From NCBI RefSeq assembly GCF_025698545.1, contig NC_068569.1, positions 7,316,001 through 7,380,000 on the forward strand: a stretch of DNA of 64,000 nt, read 5' to 3'. This DNA is from Gossypium raimondii (lineage: Eukaryota > Streptophyta > Magnoliopsida > Malvales > Malvaceae). The notes below the pieces were generated by a model. It saw only the letters and a program-made list of their open reading frames with translations, was not told where the DNA came from and made no database searches. Positions within the stretch are counted from its first letter, which is position 1. The number at the start of each line of letters is the position of its first letter. The position numbers and the translations under genes are program-made. Positions 22,500-33,244 of the stretch are shown here, piece by piece.

Positions 22500-24755
22500 A
22501 ATTTAGAAATTTTCGGTTTCTTACAACAATAACTCGAAAATTTTAATTAATTACAAAAAATGATTCACCTTTTTTATTATGTATGTAAATGACCTGAAAT
22601 AAATATCAAAAGCTGGTGGAGCCAAAGAAAAATTGGCACCACCAACTTGTTATGTCAACCAATCATTAGCTCTTAGAATAAATATCAGTATTTCTAAATA
22701 TTTCAAAGGCCTAAAAATAAATAATAGTGGTGGAGCCATAGAAAATGGCACCACCACTTTAATATGTCAGAATTTTTTTTTTAAAGTGATTGTTTTTTTT
22801 TTATAATTTAAAATTAAAGTTAATATTTTATTTGGTGAAACTATAGTAAATGGCGCCACCACTATCAAAAAATTTTTAAATTTAAAAGTAAAATTATGTT
22901 GGCTAAGGGTGGGTTTGGATGGGCGGTGTGTTTAGTTCCGGTGAGGTTAAAAACAGCGGTGGCGGTGAGATTAGGTACTGTAGCGGTGAGATTGGATACT
23001 GTAGCGGTGAGATTAGAAACAGCGGTGGAGTGTGTGTTTCGATTCAAACGCAGCTGTAGCGGTGAGGTGAAAATAGAAAATGACTTTTAAGGACATTAGA
23101 TTAAAAATGATATATAATAGAAGTTTTAAAATTATTTAACAATTACAAAATTAATAAATAATTACAAATAATTACAATTATATTTATTTTAATAATAAAT
23201 AATTAAAATAAATTAAAACTAGAGAAAATTCAAAAATATCAAAATATTTTACAGATTATATTCATAATAAAATATCAAAATATTTTAAATATACAATAAA
23301 ATATTTTAAATTATATTCATAATAAAATATCAAAATATTTTACAGATTATATTTGAATCAAATAATAAAATATAAATTAAATTGTATTTATACTAAATTT
23401 ATAAATAAAAATTATAATTTTATTGTAAATTAAATCATATTAAATAATGACATTTTAAACTTATGTTATCTGTTTTAAATAAAATAAATAATAAAGGAAG
23501 AATTGGAGGGGTAAAATAATAATTACTCTTATTTTTGGACTTCCAAATCAGTCCACTGAAGCTTTTAACTCCAGCCAATATTTTGGGTTACAGTGAGGTG
23601 AAAAATGCTTACTGGTGTGCTTCCCAAACACCCCAAATAGAGCTGCGTTTCAGTTCAAATTTTTTTTACTCTTTAACTGGTGATCCAAAGGAGCCCTAAG
23701 TTGGCAATGATTTAATCTTTGGAAGCTTCTTCTTCTTCTTTGACCCTTTTCTTCCTCTATTCTCACAAACTATACTACAAAACTCAAAAAGTAAAAAGTA
23801 AAAAATAAAATGGATAGTACAAAATCAAATAAACAGCCTCGACCCAAGTACAAAATCAAATCCTCTAAAGAAACAAAAACAAAAACAAAAAAAAAAAAAA
23901 CCCTTTTTTATAAAAGGGTCGAAATTAAATTTAAAATTTTAATAACCTATATCTTTATAATTTTTAAAAGATTAAATCAAATTTTTATCTTTTTTAGGGA
24001 ATAAAATGTAATTTTATCTTTACTAATTTAAAATTTTAAAAGGGTCTAAATAATCACTTTTCAAATTTAGGGGGTCGGGGCCCCTACCATCCCCTCTAGA
24101 TACGCCATTGCACAAATTTTAATGTATTTGGAATTAGCGAATTTTAAGATCTCTTTTAATTTCTTTAATTAGTTACAGTCTTTAGATAACTTGTTTCTCT
24201 CATTCTTTTAGTTGCTACTTCATTTTTTGTGCTTCTTTTAAAGAAATGATTTAGTTTTATATTTTATCACTTTTTGGGATGAGAGTACCGAGAGCGGTAG
24301 GTTGGACCAATGAGCTCATTGTTTTGTATTAAAAAATTCTAATAACGGTGACGCCATTCTTTATGACTTCACCAAATGAAATATTAATTTTAGTTTTAAA
24401 TTAAAAAAATAATCACTTTAAAAAAAAACTTTGACACATTAAATGGGTGGCGCCCATTCTCTATGGCTCCACCACTATTATTTATTTTTAGGCCCTTGAA
24501 ATATTTAAAAATATTGATATTTTTTTAGTATTTATACAGTTAGCGCCAAATAAGTTGATTCCACCTAAAAGATTGATTTTTTTATTCTAACAACCAATGA
24601 TTAGTTGACATAGCAGTTGGTAGTGCCAATATTTTTTGCTCTACTAGATTTTACTATTCTTCTTAGGTGATTTCAATACATACTAAAAAAAGTAGTGAAT
24701 TATTTTTATAATTAATTAAAATTTTTGAGTTAAAATCCTAAAATTTGCTGTCTTG
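22500..24755. mobile_element. Long-terminal-inverted-repeat (foldback/MULE-like) element
   Basis: Its two ends are inverted copies of each other over roughly 370-420 bp: left arm about 22500-22870, right arm about 24335-24755. Shared landmarks include GAAAATTTTAATTAATTA.. at the tips and, inside, GGTGGAGCCATAGAAAATGG against its complement TCTCTATGGCTCCACCACT. The arms differ by perhaps 15-20 percent. No transposase frame is seen between them, and another element (22906-23698) is nested near the left arm. Long arms of this kind are typical of foldback or nonautonomous Mutator-like elements; the superfamily is not proven. It separates 6-kDa copy 2 from the P450 gene and was probably inserted after the segmental duplication. 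Confidence 0.7.
22906..23698. mobile_element. Nested MITE-like element with subterminal GCGGTGAG repeats
   Basis: The left end TAAGGGTGGGTTTGGATG and the inverted right end TTAGGGCTCCTTTGGATC form imperfect terminal inverted repeats, flanked by the direct repeat GTTGGC on both sides. Inside the left end, about 22955-23060, the motif CTGTAGCGGTGAGATT recurs in units of about 21 bp, and CAGTGAGGTGAAAAATG lies near the right end. About 790 bp long, noncoding and AT-rich in the middle. Subterminal repeats of this kind usually bind the transposase of the autonomous partner; the superfamily is unresolved. Confidence 0.65.
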
Positions 24756-24883
24756 CTCAAGAAAGCAAATTGTTTCATGACAGTATGGAATCTCTTAAAA
24801 AGGAAGTAAAATCCTCTTTTTATTTTCCTAATTGTGGCAGTGTAGTTTATTGTCAACATCATTGATAGGAACAAGGAGCGTGC

Positions 24884-26806
24884 TCATATCTTTCGGATAA
24901 GGAGATTTACACCAAATTCAGGCTTAATCAGCAAAGCGTATTGAGGGGAGTGGCGATAGGTTGGAGACATGGTGAGGTTGAAGTTGGACAGTATGACTGC
25001 AAACAACACCTGAAGTTGAGTCATAGCAAGACTCTGTCCAGGACACACTCGAGCCCCTAAACCGAAAGGAATGTAAGCTTGATTACTTTTGCATGCTTTT
25101 GAAATACCATCAGCAAACCTCTCGGGATTGAACTTTTCTGAATCAGCTCCCCAGAAGTTAGGGTTGGTGTGCAGTTCTAGCATCCCTAACCAAATATTAA
25201 CCCCTTTTGGGATTTCAACGTCACCCAATTTCAGATTTGTCAAGGCTTGCCTCGAAACAAATGCTGTTGCTGGATAAAGCCGTAGCACCTCAAGAACCAC
25301 CATTTTTAACTGCAATAAAAGAGAGAAATTTTGGGTTTGAATTCAGAATTTCTCATGGGAATTGACAGGCATGATTACGTACCGCTTTCATCTTGTGAAG
25401 CACATCGAAACTCAGCACCCCACCCTTACATAGTTCTGAAACCTCACCACGAATACGGGTTTGCCATTCGGGATGTGAAGCCAATAACATTAGACCCCAT
25501 AATGCGGAAACTGCAGTAATCTCGGAGGCAGGGATGCAGACATCCTTGCAGTTGTCGACTATGAACTGATCAGCTGTTATAGATGGCCCAATATCACCTT
25601 TTGAACCTTCAATCATCACTTGCAACAAGTCTTTAGAAGCGGTCTCATTGTGCTTCTTTACTATCTCCATAATCTTCGAATGAATCTCCTTCTGAAGCCT
25701 CCAAATCTCTCTATTCTTTTTAGTGGGAAGATATCTAATATGTTGGGGGATAATGAATCGGATTGCCCATTAGAAATGATATTTTATTACTCAAATTCCA
25801 ATTGATACAGGAAAAAAAAAAAAACCTGTAGAAAGGGATGCCGCTAAGTGTTGTGGGTGTGCTCATGGCATTGATGAGATCTAGAGATTTTGGAAATATT
25901 TCCATGCCCATTTGCCACTCATCTCCGAACACCACATTCGAAATGACATAAGAAGTGAATCTTCTTACATAGTCATCGACTCTGATGTCTGCAGTTCCAC
26001 CATTAGCTTCAATTAGATTCCCCCATGATTTCACCAATTCCCCAACGGACTCCACGATTAGCTCTACCCTATCCTACATACAATGAGTGGATAATATCTT
26101 TGTATAAACAAAAAATAAAATAAAAGAAACGAAACCGTTGAACTTTAATTAACATGTACCTTGACCTTGTCCATAAAAAGATAGGGGGCAATAGTTTTTC
26201 TCTGATGGTACCAAACTGAGCCATTTGTGGTGATAAGGCCCTTCCCCAGCAAAGCTCCTCGATCTTTTTGTAGGTAATCAGGTTTCCCCGTATCCAACGA
26301 CGTGAAACAGTTGATTTCTCTGACGAGATAAGTGTCAGCTACATACATGAACTGCGACCTCCCAAGTGCAAACAAGAACGACTGACCTGTGTGATTCAAA
26401 TGCCAGAATCTTGTTTACTAAGCGGATAATTCATTGCATAGTAGAAGAAATAGGGTTCAAATAACCCCTGCCTCTTATTCATTGTGAAAAATATGAAGAA
26501 GGTTTGAGGTTGTCTAGTACCGAATTGTTTAGTCCACTGCATAAAATAAGGGAACAGAAGCATCAAACGATGATGTGAGGACAAGGGGTCCTCCGCCTGC
26601 AGTTTTTCCGCAGAGGAAAGCATCCGCTTCATTTCAGGAACGTTGCCCAAAAGGAAGACGGGTAAGGGACCTTCGATCCCTTGCCTTCGGAGATTCAGTC
26701 GACGATTCTCTCCATTGAGCCACAGAACATCAAAGAGAGAGACAGTGAAGCTCCATAAAGCAAAGACGGAAAACATAGTGGCAATTATAGAAATGTAGAT
26801 ATCCAT
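24884..26806 (-). CDS. Cytochrome P450, CYP714-like
   Basis: Five minus-strand exons: 26521-26806, 26160-26386, 25826-26073, 25383-25734 and 24884-25309. Phases close to 512 residues, normal for the family. An N-terminal membrane anchor (about 3-26) places it on the ER. VLWLNGENRRLNLRRQGIEG, SLDTGKPDYL and HQRKTIAPYLFMDKVK resemble CYP714 (CYP72 clan), whose studied members oxidise gibberellins. The EVLR motif (378-381), PERF (433-436) and the heme loop PFGLGARVCPG with Cys460 are intact. The I-helix is odd. Where the family has AGHETTA or similar, this reads PASEITA (322-328): the Ala-Gly pair is changed and the usual oxygen-activating Thr is Ile326. This could alter or abolish monooxygenase activity. 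A TATAAATA box lies 44-51 bp upstream. A decayed sister fragment lies at 18976-19215. The exact subfamily and substrate are unknown. Confidence 0.88.
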
Positions 26807-26849
26807 CGGGGCTGGCTGATTGGCCTTCCAAGTACCAATGCTTGCAACT

Positions 26850-26857
26850 TATTTATA
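26850..26857 (-). promoter_or_regulatory. TATA box of the P450 gene
   Basis: TATAAATA on the minus strand, 44-51 bp upstream of the ATG. With the usual spacing to the start of transcription, the 5' leader would be very short. Confidence 0.5.
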
Positions 26858-26859
26858 CG

Positions 26860-27455
26860 CATTACGAGGTTTACAAGCAGACCAGACTCGTTCGCTTGAT
26901 CGTAATAATTTGGCCTAGCTTAACCGGTCGAAGGTTTACTCAATTTTAAAATTTGTGGCTATCATCTGCATTTTAATAGGATTATAGTACGTAAAGTGTA
27001 ATTATATGATGATTTTTAAACTTTTCATATACATATATAGAAATAAAAAAAGATAAATTAGAATTGACATCTCTAATGTCATGTCAATGATAATATAACA
27101 TTAAAATTGAGATATAAATGGAATATAATGAAATAAAACTACTTTGAGGTTCCATATGAAATAAGGCATGAAACAAAGCTATTATGAAGAAGTTTTGAGG
27201 GTTACGAATGAAACTTTGAATTCATATTGGTCATGGGTTGAGACGCTCATTACTTACTCTTTTTCTAATATTAATATTAAAAATTCTATTATATATGTAT
27301 GTGTAGAAACCACATCTTTAAAACAAAGTTTAAAACATAAATGTTTTTTTTCTTTTGAATTAAAAGTGAGCAACTTTTATTGAAAAGAGGGAAAACAATC
27401 TTCCTAGATAATGAAGAAAAGAAAAAAAAAACTAACCATCATAAAACCATGGATA
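26860..27455. other. AT-rich spacer
   Basis: No recognised gene or repeat. Mixed AT-rich DNA upstream of the P450 gene. Confidence 0.4.
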
Positions 27456-27458
27456 CTA

Positions 27459-27960
27459 TCTAGACCTGTCTATGGGCCGCCCGGCCCGGCCCGACAGCCC
27501 GTCCAAAATATGAGAGGGTTCGGGTAAAAATATAGGCCCGAAATATGGGCTTGGAAAAAAAACGAGGCCCGTTTAGAAAACGGGCTGGGCCTCGGGCAAA
27601 ATTTTTTAGCCCGGGCCTGGCCCGGCCCGAAAATATATTAAATATATATTTTTTATTTTTAAAATATAATAGTTATAGTTTTATATTAAGTTTTAAGTTT
27701 AACTTCTGTTTCCTTTACTTTCACTTCCCCCGACAAAGGCTTCGAAAATCCCTAACCTGTGCCTTCCTCCCTTTTTTTTCCCATTTCCAAAATCAAGTAG
27801 TTTGCTGGTCCTCCACCGAATCACCGATCCACCTCCACTGTCAAGACCTCCACCGTCAAGACCTCCACCGATCTACCTCCGGTCCTCCACCCAATTCCAG
27901 AGTCAAGCATTTAGGGGTTTGTTTATTCCCGAATCGCCAACAAATTCGTTTTTAAGGTAA
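27459..27960. repeat. Dispersed repeat with GGCCCGGCCC-rich end
   Basis: Begins TAGACCTGTCTATGGGCCG, followed by clustered GCCCGGCCCG motifs and AGGGTTCGGGTAAAAATATA. The same series of motifs occurs in reverse orientation at about 59030-59220 (ending GCCCATAAATAGGTCTA), so this is one end of a dispersed family. The part from 27720 to 27955 is GC-richer, with CTCCACCGTCAAGACCTC repeated twice in near-perfect 18-bp units. No protein is recognised. Confidence 0.55.
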
Positions 27961-27984
27961 GCCATTTCTCCCCTAGTGGATTAA

Positions 27985-28330
27985 AACAAAAATATATCAA
28001 TAATAAAACTTTAGTTGAGTGATAAATTTAATGTTTTAGTAATCCAAATGGTGCGGTTTCAAATCCCAGCACATGCACGTAACAAAAAAAAGGCTATCAA
28101 AGAAACTCTATCACTTATATACATGCAAATAACACATAAAATATGTACAATATTGAGATGAAAAAACATATAATAAATATTGAGATGTATGGTTTGAAAC
28201 TAATTAATTATAATAACACATGAAATATGTACAATATTGAAATGAAAAAGAATCAAAATAAAGCTTTGGTTTAATAGTAAATTTATGATTTTATTAGAGT
28301 GGACTCAAATCCAACCACATATATATTTTT
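27985..28330 (+). mobile_element. Two SINE-like heads
   Basis: About 28010-28090: an A-box-like TTTAGTTGAGTGATAAA and, further on, a B-box GGTTTCAAATCCCAGC, then an A-rich end (AACAAAAAAAA). A second, weaker head is at about 28262-28325 (GCTTTGGTTTAATAGTAAA, then GACTCAAATCCAACC). This layout is that of tRNA-derived plant SINEs. Neither can encode a working tRNA, as no cloverleaf is formed. Confidence 0.5.
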
Positions 28331-28769
28331 ATTTTTTTAAAATAAAAAATAAAAAATCCTTAAATAATATAATTTATTTTAATTATAAAAGAAGATTTTC
28401 ACAATTTAATTCATAGTAGAAACTTAAATAATACTATAAATATAATAAAAAAATAAATTAAATATGTGTCTAATATCAATTCTAAATTATTTACTGAAAT
28501 AATATTAAAATTTTGAGAGAGGAGAGAAAATTTGATTTATAAAAAACCGATTTTTCCTTTTTTAACGTCGGTCATTTTATCCGGATCGGATCAAATCAGC
28601 TGGAACGTGCAGATAGAAACCGATTTTCCACTATTTTAACATCAACCAAATATTGCAAAAATCAATCACCTTCCGGTCTGAGTATATTGATTTTAACATC
28701 AGATCAAATCAGATATTCGATTTTCAGTTTTTGTAGATTAGATCAAATTGCATCACGACAGTTACACGC

Positions 28770-29140
28770 AAGGGTTAAAATCTACCACAAGTCTTGAACT
28801 TTTTGTAAGTTTAAAATTTAGTCCTTATGTTTTTTTTTTATAAATTTAATCTATTTACTTTTTAGATTTTAAAATATATGTTCAACTGCTAACATTGTTA
28901 TAATTATTTTGTTAAATTTAAGTTCATTATAACATTATTTTTCTAGTTACATTGATTGTAAATGAGTTTTTTTTATACATCAAAATGTCACACTAATAAA
29001 TTTAACGGAAAAATTAACAATGTTAATAAATTGACTTAAATTTTAAAATTTAAAAGTAGAGAAATTAAATTTCTAAAAATAAAAGTACAAAGATTAAATT
29101 CCAAATTTTATGAGAAGTTTAAAACCTATAACATATTTTA
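28770..29140. mobile_element. MITE-like element
   Basis: The left end GGGTTAAAATCTACCACAAG and the inverted right end GGTTAAAATATGTTATAGGT, both followed by TTTAAACTT/TTGAACTT and then TTTAGTCCTTA or TTTAATCTTTG, form diverged terminal inverted repeats of about 60-70 bp or more. It is noncoding, about 370 bp, and belongs to the abundant plant 'TTTAGTCC' type. Confidence 0.55.
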
Positions 29141-29937
29141 ACCAGAAATATACTATACATATTTTAACAAAATAAAGAAAAACCATGCACGATATGTGTT
29201 TTCTTTAACCTCCTCAACACTATCAACTCAGTCAATGGCTCGTCATATATCATCAATAATAACCAAATTCAAGGAATCACCATATGTCAATTTAGCAATT
29301 TTATCTGCTACTCCATTCACCTCACCAAGAATGTATTAAACAAAGCTTGAATATTGTTTTAAAAAATAAGAATTTCAAATAATATAAATTTATTTTTCAT
29401 AGAATTAGGTTACATCGAACCAAGATGACATTGCATCAACTCAACATCCTTGGAGAAAAAAAAAATAAGGGTAAACTACATTGGTAGTAACTAAACTATT
29501 AGTATTTATTTTTCGTCACTCAACTATGAAAAGTTACAAAATAATTATTCACCTAGTCGGATTTTTCTTTTTTGGTCACTCAACTATTCGAAGTTTTCCT
29601 TTTTGCTCACCACCCGTTAAATTACTAATGGAAAAAATAACTCGAAAACTTTTAAAATTGACATAATAACAACTTTAACCTTCAATATTTATAATCATTT
29701 CAATTTAGTATTGATTCCAAAAAAAAAAAAAAAACACAATCATCAACATTTGCACATTGTGTAATTTAGTTTTTTTTATTTACAATTTTACATTTTATTT
29801 GTGACATCAAAGGTTAATTTTAAAATAGTGAGAAAATATAAAAATTATTATATTAGATTTGTTTGGTGTTTTCATTTTTGACATATTTCTAGTCAATTTT
29901 AATCAATAAATTATTAATAGAATTGCATTACACCGAG

Positions 29938-32900
29938 TGTATCACCCCTTACCCGTATTCAATACCAGAATAGGGTACGAGGCATTACCAAAACACATGC
30001 ACTTGTAAACGTATTTAACCGAGTTATAAAATTTCATCTAAATTAAAACTTTCAAAATAATTAACATGCTCCTATAACTTTTCACAGTATATCCTCAAAA
30101 TGTTATAATCATAATAATTAGGGCTTACGAGATCCGATACATACTCATGCAATTCAATGCTTCATTTCCATTTCCTTCAATTCGCACTCATGCTCACGAT
30201 TTAGATCATATCACTAGCAATTTCCATTTAATTCACGTACAATTCAATGACATCAAGTTCAACACTAATACGTATTTACCATTTAACTCAATGTTTATTG
30301 ATTATACCATTCAATAACACATTTATGAAATTCTCAATTTTTCAATGAAAATATCACTTTAGCTTGAATAACAACATCGTCCTGATATAAATACACTACC
30401 ACTTATCCATTTACTTTAATTCTTTTGGGCCCATTTGTCACTTACCATCCTTAATCAAATTAGGGAACGATTACGGAAAATTGAGTGCTTCACTTTCACT
30501 TTGCCATAGTATAACTATGGTCTTACGTATGATCACTTATCACTTGTCCCTGATCAGATAAGTGTAGCTAGGCTACCACTTATCACTTTGTCACTTGATC
30601 AGATAAGTGTAGCTAAGGCTACCACTTATCACATTCTCACTTGATCAGATAAGTGTAGCTAAGGCTAACACTTATCACTTTGTCACTTGATCAGATAAGT
30701 ATAGCACTTATCACTTTTTCACTTGATCAGATAAGTGTAGCTAAAGCTACCACTTATCACTTTGTCTCTTGATCAGATAAGTGTAGCACTTATCACTTTT
30801 TCACTTGATCAGATAAGTGTAGCTAAAGCTACCACTTATCACTTTATCTCTTGATTAGAAGTACTCAAATCTGGCATTCCGCTTAATTTGATCATTTATT
30901 CGATTTTTCACATTATTATTTTATTCTCATTTCAAAAATGAATACATTTCATCATACATTGTATAATTCATGAAATTAACATTTAATCATTAAATTTCAG
31001 CCATATGAACTTATCATTTCATTATCTTTCCACACTTGTTTCTATGCACATCACACAAGATATAAGCATATCATTCAACCATAGTTGCAAGCTAGTGTAT
31101 TTAAACATAACTCTTTTTGGAACTAACCACACGATAAACCATTTCAATGCATAACTTATAAATTTAACGTGGCATAATCTAGCCACTACTTGGCCAAAGT
31201 CTAAGCATATACACCAAATATGTTAGCCAAATACACGTATAGCATAAGCATTATAAGCATGGATGAGCACAACATTTATTCATGTATCAGGCTTACCAAC
31301 ATGTGTTAATTCATAAACCATTCATGACATTATTTCATGCCAAATCATATACCGAATATACCATACACACATACTATGAAACTTTTATTTCACACATGAG
31401 CTTAAACCATGACCAATAATGCACAAATATAAACATAATTTCTATTTCATCGTTTATCAATTAAAATCAAGCATATGACCAATTATACACAAATCATTCA
31501 TATATTTCCCAATTCTCCTCCTCCTCCTCTCCATTTCACATCCTTAATATGTATAACACACTTAAACAACATTAGCTATAATTTCACAATTCACTCACAT
31601 GTATATTCAAAACCGTTTATCCGAGTCAGAATCACTAAATTATTTTTATCCGGAGCTACAGAGCTCCAAATTAAGATCCGTTAATTTTACCTGAAACTAA
31701 ACTCACATATCTTCATACCATAAAATTTTCAGAATTTTTGGTTCAGCCAAATAGTACAGTTTATTCTTTAAAGTTCCCCTGTTTACTGTCTAATAGTTCC
31801 GACCACTCTTCACTAAAAATTAATTATCTCATTGTACAGAATTCAGATGATGTTTTCATTTGTTTCTTATAAAAATAGACTCATTAAGGATTATAACCAT
31901 ATAAACTATAACTCATAATCATTTTTGTACAATTTTTAATGATTTTCCAAAGTCAGAACAGGGGAACCCGAATTCATTCTGATCTTGTCTCACAAAATCT
32001 ATTATATCTCACGATTTAAAATTCCATTGCTCACACCGTTTCTTTTATAAGAAACTAGACTAAATAAGATTTAGTTTCATATTTTATTCATCCTCTAATT
32101 CAATCTCTACAATTTTTGGTGATTTTTCAAAGTTACACTACTGCTGCTGTCCAAAACTGCTTTAGTGCAAAATGTTGATTTCCATTTTGCCCCAAATTTC
32201 ACAGTTTATACAATTCGGTCCTTTCTCAATTAACCCCTCAATTAATCTAATTTTCTCAATTAATACTTTACCTAGACATTATAAGTTATTACACAACTAT
32301 TAAAATTCAGAATTTCCACATATAACTCTATCTTCAAACTCTTTTACTATTAGGTCCCAAACATTCACTTTCTATTCAATGCTTTCAATAAAATCAGCAT
32401 ATGAACAATTTAAAGCTCTAATTTCATTATAAATCATCATATAATTCCAGCACATATTCATATCAACTTTCAAATTCTTTCATAAAATCAAAAACTAATG
32501 AATTTAACAAGTGGGCCTAGTTGTAAAAGTCATAAAAATACAAAATTTCAAGAAATAGTCAAGAATTGAACTTACTTGTAATAAAAATATGAAGAACCAG
32601 CTTGAAGAAGCCCTTCCATGGTGTTTTAGCTGATGAGAATTCAGAAAATGAAGAGAAATCTAGATAATTCCATTTTGGTCCTAACTTTATTCAAAAAATT
32701 TTGCAATATTCCAATTTTACCCTTAATTCTTCTTACTTTCTTGCTGATTTCATGCCTTTGTTGTCCAGCCCAAATAGACCTTGGGTCTATTTGCCTTTTA
32801 AGCCCTCTTCCTTTTATCATTTAAGCTATTTAATCATTTCCCAAAATTTTGCATTTGTTACAATTTAGTCCTTTTGTTCAATTAATTATCGAACTTTAAA

Positions 32901-33244
32901 ATTTCTTAACGAAACTTTAATACTAACTTTTTAACACTCCATAAATATTTATAAAATATTTATGGCTCGGTTTAAAATCCCCGAGGTCTTGATACCTCAT
33001 TTCGATTCTAATTATTTTAATATTTATTTCTAGTGCACTATTCACTATTTCAAAAAATTTCCTAACTTCACATTTAACTTATACTTACTAAATTAATAAT
33101 ATTTTCTACCCATTTGTCGAATTTAGTGATCTCAAATCACCGTTTCGACACCTTTGAAAATTCAGGCCATTACATTTTTTTTTCTCGTCGGATTTGTGGT
33201 CCCGAAACCACTGTTCCGACTAGGCCTAAAATCGGGCTATTACA
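29938..33244 (-). mobile_element. Solo LTR, Ty3/Gypsy-like, 3.3 kb
   Basis: A fossil. On the minus strand it starts TGTAATAGCCCGATTTTAGG and ends GGTAAGGGGTGATACA, so it has the TG...CA ends of an LTR. It is flanked by an imperfect 5-bp direct repeat (CCGAG/CCATG). The junction of units B1 and A2 near 34668 shows the same array sequence without it, which serves as an empty-site comparison. No internal retroviral region or second LTR is present, so it is a solo LTR left by recombination. The beginning and end resemble LTRs of cotton Gypsy elements that I remember. It is younger than the array. No coding capacity was looked for or found. Confidence 0.8.
30551..30855. repeat. 46/36-bp hairpin-forming tandem repeat within the LTR
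   Basis: Seven copies of TGATCAGATAAGTGTAG start at about 30551, 30596, 30642, 30688, 30724, 30770 and 30806, so spacings are 45, 46, 46, 36, 46 and 36 bp. The 46-bp form has ATAAGTGTAGC, then TAAG or TAAA, then GCTACCACTTAT, an almost perfect inverted repeat able to form a hairpin. The 36-bp form lacks 10 bp of that stem. Each unit also contains the palindrome TGATCA. Confidence 0.85.

Noticed and set aside
27545-27955. 136-residue frame
   Set aside because: Runs through the GGCCCGG-rich dispersed repeat and simple proline/histidine-rich repeats; not a gene.
28010-28090. tRNA gene candidate
   Set aside because: A and B boxes are present, but no acceptor or anticodon stem pairs; better explained as a SINE head.
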